Source: Lachnospiraceae bacterium (lineage in GTDB: Bacteria > Bacillota > Clostridia > Lachnospirales > Lachnospiraceae). Taken from it: a stretch of DNA of 64,000 bases. Under the pieces are notes generated by a model. The model was not told where the DNA came from. It did not search any database and was given only the letters and a program-made list of their open reading frames with translations. Position numbers and translations under genes: made by a program. The DNA lies in NCBI GenBank assembly GCA_902363445.1, contig CABJAB010000001.1, positions 496,001-560,000 of the forward strand, in the 5' to 3' direction. Position 1 is the stretch's first letter. Every line of letters begins with the position of its first letter. Positions 58,515-64,000 of the stretch are shown one piece after another.

Positions 58515-59132
58515 CTATGAAAAACGGACTTTCAGATATGCTTTGATCTCCTCCACACACTTTTCGAATCCCAGCTTTCCACTGTTCAGGCACAAGTCAT
58601 AGTTTCGCAGATCCTGCCATTCATGGCCGGTATAATGCTTGTAAAAATCTCCTCTGTATTTATCGGTACGCTCAATAAACTTCTTCATTTCCTTAACGGT
58701 CATACTGTTCCGTTCCATTGCCTGCTCCAGGCAGAACTCCTCCGGCGCATGGACGAATACACTTGCCACATTGGAAAAATCCTTTAGTATAAAATCCGCG
58801 CAGCGTCCGATGATGACACAGGACTGCTCCTCCGCCAGTTTCTTGATGGTCTTTGCCGTATAGTTGAACAGATTGTCATTGGATATGAAGTCTCTGTCCT
58901 CCGGCTCGATTAGGTCCCCGCGGTAGACCTTAGCTCCCTTGAGCTTGGCAGACGGTCTCAGCCTCTCATCTGCGGCCCCGAAGAGCCGTACATGGATCCC
59001 GCTGTCCTCTGAGGCCATTTCCAACACCTCTCTGTCATAAAAAGGAATCCCCAAATCCTTTGCCAGCATCTTGCCGATGGTCTTCCCGCCGCTTCCATAC
59101 TGACGCGCAATGGTAATAACCACTTTCTCCAT
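58515..59132 (-). CDS. Cytidylate kinase-like protein
   Basis: 205 aa P-loop protein of the cytidylate kinase-like family (AAA/CLK type) found in Clostridia, distinct from Cmk itself. P-loop ARQYGSGGKTIGKMLA at the N-terminus, GIPFYDREVLEMAS, then IIGRCADFILKD (Gly-Arg-Cys-Ala) and ERTDKYRGDFYKHYTGHEW near the C-terminus. Substrate not established. The frame opens at GTG 59153 within the end of livF; ATG 59132, after a run of GGGGG, is preferred. Last gene of the liv run, 13 bases after livF, although functionally unrelated as far as known. Confidence 0.85.
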   Translation of the reverse strand: MEKVVITIARQYGSGGKTIGKMLAKDLGIPFYDREVLEMASEDSGIHVRLFGAADERLRPSAKLKGAKVYRGDLIEPEDRDFISNDNLFNYTAKTIKKLAEEQSCVIIGRCADFILKDFSNVASVFVHAPEEFCLEQAMERNSMTVKEMKKFIERTDKYRGDFYKHYTGHEWQDLRNYDLCLNSGKLGFEKCVEEIKAYLKVRFS

Positions 59133-59145
59133 GGCCAAACCCCCT

Positions 59146-59856
59146 TTACTCACCTAAATATGCTTTCTTTATGGATTCATCGTTTAAAAGCTCCCCGGCA
59201 TTTCCGCTCAGTACAATATTCCCGGTCTCCAGGACATATGCCCGGTCTGCTATGGACAGCGCCTTTTTCGCATTCTGCTCCACCAAAAGCACGGTGGTGC
59301 CGGCGGCGCTCACTTCTTCAATGATCTTAAAAATCTCATTCACAAAGATGGGGGAAAGTCCCATGGAAGGCTCATCCATCAGAAGGATCTTCGGCTGGGA
59401 CATCAGCGCGCGCCCCATGGCCAGCATCTGCTGCTCTCCGCCCGACAGAGTCCCCGCCGGCTGATTGCGCCGTTCCTTCAGACGCGGAAATTTCTGATAG
59501 ACCATCTCCAGGTTACGGCTGAATTCTTCCTTCTCTCTCCTGATATAAGCTCCCATCTTCAAGTTCTGGTACACGGAAAGGTGCGCGAACACCCGTCGGC
59601 CTTCCGGCACATGTGCCATGCCCATCTCCACTATTTTATGAGGGGGGATCTTCGTGATATCCTTGCCGCCCAGCGTAACCGTTCCTGCCTTTTTCGGAAG
59701 CAGGCCCGTGACAGCGTGAAGAGTGGTGGTCTTCCCCGCTCCGTTGGCGCCAATGAGCGCTATGACCTCACCCTGGCCTACCTCAAAGGAAATCCCTTTC
59801 AGAGCCTGAATCATGCCATAATATACCTGTAAATCTTTAACCTCCAGCAATGCCAT
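59146..59856 (-). CDS. livF: Branched-chain amino acid ABC transporter ATP-binding protein LivF
   Basis: Second ATPase of the Liv importer (236 aa). Walker A IGANGAGKTTT, signature LSGGEQQMLAMGRAL, Walker B ILLMDEPSMGLSP, switch VLLVEQNAKKAL (His replaced by Gln-Asn as usual in LivF). The LLPKKAGTVTLGGKDITKIP segment is also typical. AGGAGG precedes ATG 59856, 12 bases after livG. Confidence 0.95.
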   Translation of the reverse strand: MALLEVKDLQVYYGMIQALKGISFEVGQGEVIALIGANGAGKTTTLHAVTGLLPKKAGTVTLGGKDITKIPPHKIVEMGMAHVPEGRRVFAHLSVYQNLKMGAYIRREKEEFSRNLEMVYQKFPRLKERRNQPAGTLSGGEQQMLAMGRALMSQPKILLMDEPSMGLSPIFVNEIFKIIEEVSAAGTTVLLVEQNAKKALSIADRAYVLETGNIVLSGNAGELLNDESIKKAYLGE

Positions 59857-59868
59857 GTCCTGCTCCTC

Positions 59869-60627
59869 CTATTCACCCAGATATGCCGTGATCACCTGCG
59901 GATCGTTCAGAACAGCCTTTGTCTCGCCCTGACAGAGGATCTCACCAAAATTTAAGACTGTCACTTCTTCACAGATACCGCTTACCAGCTTCATATCATG
60001 TTCTATCAGCAGAATCGTCATCTCAAACTCTTTCTGGACGAACTTGATCGTCTGCATCAGCTCTTCCGTCTCATTGGGGTTCATACCCGCCGCCGGCTCA
60101 TCCAGAAGAAGCAGCTTGGGATTCGTGGCAAGCGCCCTTGCGATCTCCAGCTTCCTCTGTTTCCCGTAGGGAAGGTTGGATGCTTTATATTCCGCTTCTT
60201 TGTCCAGATCGAACACCTTTAAAAGCTCCATAGCCTTTTCGTTCATCTCTTTTTCCACCTTAAAATACCGCGGAAGCCGCAGAAGCCCTTCGATGGTAGA
60301 ATAGGAATAATTATTGTGCAGGCCTGCCTTCACATTATCCAGTACAGACAAGTTCTTAAACAGCCGGATGTTCTGAAAGGTCCGGGCAATGCCCGCCTTA
60401 TTGATCTCTATGGCTTTCTTTCTGGTTATATCCGCCCCATCCAGCTTAATAATCCCTTCCGTAGGCTTATATACGCCGGTGAGAAGGTTAAAGATCGTCG
60501 TCTTACCGGCGCCGTTGGGACCGATCAGCCCGTACAGCTGCCCTTTTTCTATCTTCACCTCGAACGCATTTACCGCACGGAGTCCTCCGAAGGAAATGCC
60601 CAGGTTTTTTACCTCTAACAGCGCCAT
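59869..60627 (-). CDS. livG: Branched-chain amino acid ABC transporter ATP-binding protein LivG
   Basis: First ATPase of the Liv importer (252 aa). Walker A IGPNGAGKTTIF, the family-typical IARTFQNIRLFKNLSVLDNV, signature LPYGKQRKLEIARAL, Walker B LLLLDEPAAGMNP, switch LIEHDMKLV. GGAGG lies inside the last codons of livM and the start is one base after its stop. Confidence 0.96.
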   Translation of the reverse strand: MALLEVKNLGISFGGLRAVNAFEVKIEKGQLYGLIGPNGAGKTTIFNLLTGVYKPTEGIIKLDGADITRKKAIEINKAGIARTFQNIRLFKNLSVLDNVKAGLHNNYSYSTIEGLLRLPRYFKVEKEMNEKAMELLKVFDLDKEAEYKASNLPYGKQRKLEIARALATNPKLLLLDEPAAGMNPNETEELMQTIKFVQKEFEMTILLIEHDMKLVSGICEEVTVLNFGEILCQGETKAVLNDPQVITAYLGE

Positions 60628-60628
60628 A

Positions 60629-61696
60629 TCACTTAACCTCCTTTGTACGGGGTTTTCTGAGTCCGCGCAGGCGTTCCGCCAGCATTTCTTTCAGACGGCC
60701 GCCTCCCTTGCTCCAGTTAAAGATCATCATCAGGATCAGAACAATGGCATAGATCAACATACGGTAATTGGACAGCCCTCTGAGCATCTCCGGAAGCAGC
60801 GTCAGGATAAACGCCGCGATCAAGGAGCCCCGTATGTTTCCTATACCGCCCAGCACAACAAATACCAGTATCATGATGGACATATTATAGCCAAAGCTCT
60901 TGGGCGACGCCACCAGGGACGACAGGTTATGAGCGTACAAAACGCCTGCCACTCCCGCCAGAGCCGCGGATATGGAAAATGCCATGAGCTTGAATTTTGT
61001 GATATTGATGCCTATGGATTCCGCCGCGATCCGATCGTCTCTTATGGACATGATCGCCCTGCCCGCACGGGAATTGATCAGATTCAATATGATGATCAGC
61101 GCGATCAAAAGCAGAAGCATGCCTATCAGAAACGTGGAATCCTTTGGAGTCCCGTTGATTCCCTGCGGGCCGTTCACGATGACCTCGCCGGTGGAGTCCA
61201 GATTAAGCGCTACGGAATCCTTCATGGAAAAATGCAGCCCGCTGCTGTCCCGGCCGATGAAAAACACATTGATAACGTTTTTGATGATTTCCCCAAAGGC
61301 CAGCGTCACAATAGCGAGATAATCCCCACGCAGACGCAGGACCGGAATGCCGATGAGAATCCCGAACAAGCCTGCCGCCGCCGCGCCGATCAAAAGCGCA
61401 AAGAAAAACCTGAAACCGTCGGGCATCGTCCCCACCGTCATCTTGGAAAAGAACGCGCTGGCAAAAGCCCCCACGCACATAAACCCCGCATGCCCCAGAC
61501 TCAGATCGCCCAGGATCCCGACTACCAGGTTTAAGGAAATGGCCAGGATCATATAAGCGCAGAGCGGCACCAGAAGTCCCCCGATCAGGCTGGAAATAGC
61601 TCCCGCGGAGGAAAGGATCTGAATGATGACCGCAGTCAGAATCACGATGCCATAAGTGATGAAATTACTTTTTGTCGTTTTCTGCAAATGTCTCAT
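60629..61696 (-). CDS. livM: Branched-chain amino acid ABC transporter permease LivM
   Basis: Membrane subunit (355 aa) with about nine to ten hydrophobic segments. Family motifs: YMILAISLNLVVGILGDLSLGHAGFMCVGAFAS near residue 50, LRLRGDYLAIVTLAFGEIIK near 125, and AGRAIMSIRDDRIAAESIGIN with the coupling helix near 210. The basic C-terminal tail ends LRGLRKPRTKEVK. 11 bases after livH. Confidence 0.95.
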   Translation of the reverse strand: MRHLQKTTKSNFITYGIVILTAVIIQILSSAGAISSLIGGLLVPLCAYMILAISLNLVVGILGDLSLGHAGFMCVGAFASAFFSKMTVGTMPDGFRFFFALLIGAAAAGLFGILIGIPVLRLRGDYLAIVTLAFGEIIKNVINVFFIGRDSSGLHFSMKDSVALNLDSTGEVIVNGPQGINGTPKDSTFLIGMLLLLIALIIILNLINSRAGRAIMSIRDDRIAAESIGINITKFKLMAFSISAALAGVAGVLYAHNLSSLVASPKSFGYNMSIMILVFVVLGGIGNIRGSLIAAFILTLLPEMLRGLSNYRMLIYAIVLILMMIFNWSKGGGRLKEMLAERLRGLRKPRTKEVK

Positions 61697-61707
61697 CTCG
61701 TCCCTCC

Positions 61708-62589
61708 TTACACCTTTTCCTGAATTTTCTTGCCAAAAATCCCAGTGGGCTTCACCAGCAGGATTATGATCAGCATGGCAAATACGATCGCATCAGCCAG
61801 CTGGGATGAGATATAAGCCTTGGCTAAAATCTCTATGATGCCCAGCAGGATGCCGCCTACCATGGCTCCTGGTACGGAACCGATTCCTCCGAATACCGCT
61901 GCCACGAAAGCCTTGATCCCGGGCATAGCTCCAGTATAGGGGTTCAGGGACGGATAAGCCGAACAAAGGAGTACGCCCGCTATGGCCGCCAGGGCGGAAC
62001 CGATGGCAAAGGTGAGCGCTATGGTCTTATTTACATTGATTCCCATAAGCTGCGCCGCTCCCCGGTCTTCAGACACCGCGAGCATAGCCTGGCCTGCCCT
62101 CGTCTTGTTGATGAACAGGCTGAGTCCCACCACAATCAGGATACAGGCCGCGATCGTCACGATGGTCACGCCGGATATCTGCAGAGCGCCGCCCGCCAAG
62201 GAGATTCCCTTAAAGGAGATCACGCTCTTAAATGTCTTTGTATCTGCTCCAAACAGAAGAAGCGCCAGATTCTGCAGGAAATAGCTGACGCCGATGGCCG
62301 TGATCAGTACCGCGAGAGGCGGGGCCATCCGCAGAGGCTTGTATGCGATTCTCTCAATCACAACGCCCAGCAGCGTACATACCACAATGGACACCAACAC
62401 GCCGATCAGAGGAGACAGGCCGGCGTTTACCATAGCCAGAAAAGCCGCATAGCCGCCTACCATGATAATGTCTCCATGCGCGAAATTCAGCATCTTGGCG
62501 ATACCATACACCATGGTATATCCCAGCGCGATTATCGCATATACACTTCCCAAACTGACTCCGTTGATTAAATAGGATAAGAAACTCAT
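61708..62589 (-). CDS. livH: Branched-chain amino acid ABC transporter permease LivH
   Basis: Membrane subunit (293 aa). Family motifs: YLINGVSLGSVYAIIALGYTMVYGIAKMLNFAHGDIIMVGGY at the N-terminus, TRAGQAMLAVSEDRGAAQLMGIN coupling region near residue 185, and AFVAAVFGGIGSVPGAMVGG. GGAGG precedes ATG 62589. It follows livK across a hairpin that may lower its expression relative to the binding protein. Confidence 0.95.
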   Translation of the reverse strand: MSFLSYLINGVSLGSVYAIIALGYTMVYGIAKMLNFAHGDIIMVGGYAAFLAMVNAGLSPLIGVLVSIVVCTLLGVVIERIAYKPLRMAPPLAVLITAIGVSYFLQNLALLLFGADTKTFKSVISFKGISLAGGALQISGVTIVTIAACILIVVGLSLFINKTRAGQAMLAVSEDRGAAQLMGINVNKTIALTFAIGSALAAIAGVLLCSAYPSLNPYTGAMPGIKAFVAAVFGGIGSVPGAMVGGILLGIIEILAKAYISSQLADAIVFAMLIIILLVKPTGIFGKKIQEKV

Positions 62590-62624
62590 TCGCCCTCCTC
62601 CAGACTTTTCCTAAATGAAAGAAG

Positions 62625-62656
62625 GGGTGTCCCAAAGTCATACTTTCGAGACACCC
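62625..62656 (-). terminator. Hairpin between livK and livH
   Basis: GGGTGTC (62625-62631) pairs with GACACCC (62650-62656), with AAAGT/ACTTT inside; CTTCTTTC follows on the minus strand. Likely a partial terminator that keeps the binding protein more abundant than the membrane parts. Confidence 0.7.
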
Positions 62657-62672
62657 TCGCCTTTACTGTATT

Positions 62673-63851
62673 TTACATGAAAACGTATGCGCCGTTTTCA
62701 ATCTTCACTGCAATCGGCTCCTTGGTAGGCTCGCCATCTTCGCCCCAGGTAATGCTGGTTCCGGTCAGACCGGTAAATTCAATCTCCGTCATTGCCTTTT
62801 TCATGGCGTCTCCGATTTCGGTCACGCTCATATCCGGCTTGATTCCGGCTTTTTCTGCCGCCGCCTTAATGACATATGCAGAATCATAAGCGTCCGCAGC
62901 GAACTGGTTCGGGGTTTCGCCATAGGCATCCTTGTATGCTTTTACAAAGTTCTGAGTCTTTTCATCTTCCGCGTCCACTGAGAACGGTGTCAGCAGCATC
63001 AGCCCTTCTGCCAGAGAAGTATCAAAGTTCTCCAGAGTGAGAATGCCGTCCATGCCGTCACAGCCAAAGAAGGAAGGCGCATAGCCCATTTCCTTTGCTT
63101 TTGCCAGAATCAGTGAAGCTTCCGTATAATACATCGGAAGGAACACCATTTCCGCTCCGGCGTCTTTCGCTTTCTGCAGCTGTACGGAGAAATCCTTGTT
63201 GCTTTCAGATGTAAACGCTTCTGCGGCTACGATCTCCAGCCCCTGGTTCTTCGCTTCCTTTGCGAAGTTCTCATAAATACCATTGGAGTAAGTATCTCCG
63301 CTGTTGTAAATGACCGCGATGGACTTCGCCAGATTATTTTTCGCAATATACTGTGCTGAAACCGTACCCTGTGCGGGATCGGAGAAGCACATACGGAATG
63401 CGTTGTCATACTTCACGGAATTAATGGAAGTTCCGGAAGGGGTGATCTGGAACAGGTTGTCGTTGTGGCTCTCTGCCACGACCGCCTCGCAGGCGCCGGA
63501 GGTAGTCGTCCCGATCAGCATCTGCATTTTCCAGTCCTTCAAAGTATTATAAGCGTTCACGCCCTTTTCGGCGTCTGCTTCGTCATCTTCAAATTTGTAT
63601 TCAACCTGCGCGCCGTTGATACCGCCGGCCTCATTGATCTCCTTGATCGCCAGCTCCATGCCGTTCTTGACTGCCGTTCCGTAGATAGCCGCGTCGCCGG
63701 TCAGAGGACCTGTGCCGCCTATCTTGAATACTGCGCTTCCTTCGGAGCTGCCGCCTTCATTTTTCGTGGATTCTTTCTTTCCGCATCCTGCAAAGGCCGT
63801 CACTGCCATTGCAGCCACAAGGATCAAGCTTAAGATTTTTTTCTTTTTCAT
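62673..63851 (-). CDS. livK: Branched-chain amino acid ABC transporter binding lipoprotein
   Basis: Peripla_BP_6 family receptor (392 aa) for leucine, isoleucine, valine or related amino acids. Signal peptide with lipobox FAGC (Cys23), a Lys/Ser/Glu-rich linker, then FKIGGTGPLTGDAAIYGTAVKNGMELAIKEINEAGG, LIGTTTSGACEAV, AAQYIAKNNLAKSIAVIYNSGDTYSNG-like receptor segments and the AADAYDSAYVIKAAAEKAG region. GGGAGG precedes ATG 63851. First gene of the complete liv operon; ligand specificity within the family is inferred. Confidence 0.93.
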   Translation of the reverse strand: MKKKKILSLILVAAMAVTAFAGCGKKESTKNEGGSSEGSAVFKIGGTGPLTGDAAIYGTAVKNGMELAIKEINEAGGINGAQVEYKFEDDEADAEKGVNAYNTLKDWKMQMLIGTTTSGACEAVVAESHNDNLFQITPSGTSINSVKYDNAFRMCFSDPAQGTVSAQYIAKNNLAKSIAVIYNSGDTYSNGIYENFAKEAKNQGLEIVAAEAFTSESNKDFSVQLQKAKDAGAEMVFLPMYYTEASLILAKAKEMGYAPSFFGCDGMDGILTLENFDTSLAEGLMLLTPFSVDAEDEKTQNFVKAYKDAYGETPNQFAADAYDSAYVIKAAAEKAGIKPDMSVTEIGDAMKKAMTEIEFTGLTGTSITWGEDGEPTKEPIAVKIENGAYVFM

Positions 63852-63903
63852 TTTACATATTCCTCCCTAATTGTCTCTCCCAGAAAGACGAATGTCGTTT
63901 CTA

Positions 63904-63932
63904 ATAATACTGCCCTTTCTTTCTACTGTCAA
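63904..63932 (-). promoter_or_regulatory. Promoter of the liv operon
   Basis: Minus strand TTGACA (63927-63932), 17-nt spacer, TATTAT (63904-63909), about 50 bases before livK: a strong sigma-A promoter. Confidence 0.85.
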
Positions 63933-64000
63933 GATATAATTCTTTTTTCATTGGATTTTTTTGAAATCCTGTAGAAACCGCACCTGAGTTGTGATAAGAT

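Noticed and set aside
60389..61534. Rightward open frame opposite livM/livG
   Set aside because: Crosses two real genes on the other strand and has an antisense-like composition.
63950..63970. CodY-like site upstream of the liv promoter (GGATTT and GAAATCC around a T-run)
   Set aside because: Too far from the AATTTTCWGAAAATT consensus to claim; it may be an unrelated short inverted repeat.

Overview
The window reads as chromosomal DNA from a spore-forming, anaerobic low-to-mid GC Firmicute, most probably a gut-type Lachnospiraceae/Clostridia. Evidence: a CwlD germination amidase, MecA, a 2[4Fe-4S] ferredoxin, a GdpP-rplI-dnaB block, an NAD-type malic enzyme and glutamate dehydrogenase, lipoprotein-anchored substrate-binding proteins, strong AGGAGG ribosome binding sites and sigma-A promoters with 17-nt spacers. 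No rRNA, tRNA or CRISPR array was seen. Species is not determinable from the sequence alone.

Layout. 1-5.1 kb: Sua5 (cut by the left edge), cwlD, a membrane-anchored GH18 protein, a small unknown protein and mecA. 5.1-6.9 kb: DUF1858 redox protein, ferredoxin and D-lactate-type dehydrogenase, each with its own promoter. 6.9-12.4 kb: MerR-like regulator, flavin reductase and the gdpP-rplI-dnaB operon. 12.4-22.9 kb: one long leftward run of eight genes: two DegT-family PLP aminotransferases, a ribose/galactose-type ABC importer, an AraC-type response regulator, a YesM-type kinase and a degenerate ABC ATPase that has lost its hydrolysis residues. 23-32 kb: malic enzyme with a Rex-like operator, a phosphodiesterase-fold protein, glutamate dehydrogenase, then an S1 protein / small alarmone synthetase / RmlD-like reductase / dicarboxylate-amino acid symporter operon and a nitroreductase. 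32.4-37.6 kb: a rightward MacB-type export operon with two adaptor proteins.

37.6-48.9 kb: a polyol/sugar locus (binding protein, permease, ATPase, sorbitol-type dehydrogenase, ROK regulator) bracketed at both ends by nearly identical terminator hairpins. Between the dehydrogenase and the ROK regulator sits an AT-rich integrated element of about 5 kb of the Tn916 integrase/excisionase type: 11-bp arm repeats at both ends, Tn916-like Xis and Int, a MobT/Rep_trans protein whose N-terminus appears frameshifted, iteron-like repeats and strong hairpins upstream of it, an XRE regulator, and a two-gene cargo (secreted protein plus three-helix membrane protein) behind a perfect promoter and a 9-bp inverted-repeat operator. 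This cargo pair, looking like a secreted toxin/bacteriocin with an immunity protein, is the best candidate for an undescribed system.

48.9-64 kb: a diguanylate cyclase with two extracellular solute-binding domains, a Na/Pi cotransporter behind a Pho-box-like array together with an HD-domain protein, a large FtsX-type permease with a long extracytoplasmic coiled coil and its ATPase, and a complete branched-chain amino acid ABC importer (livKHMGF order) followed by a cytidylate kinase-like gene.
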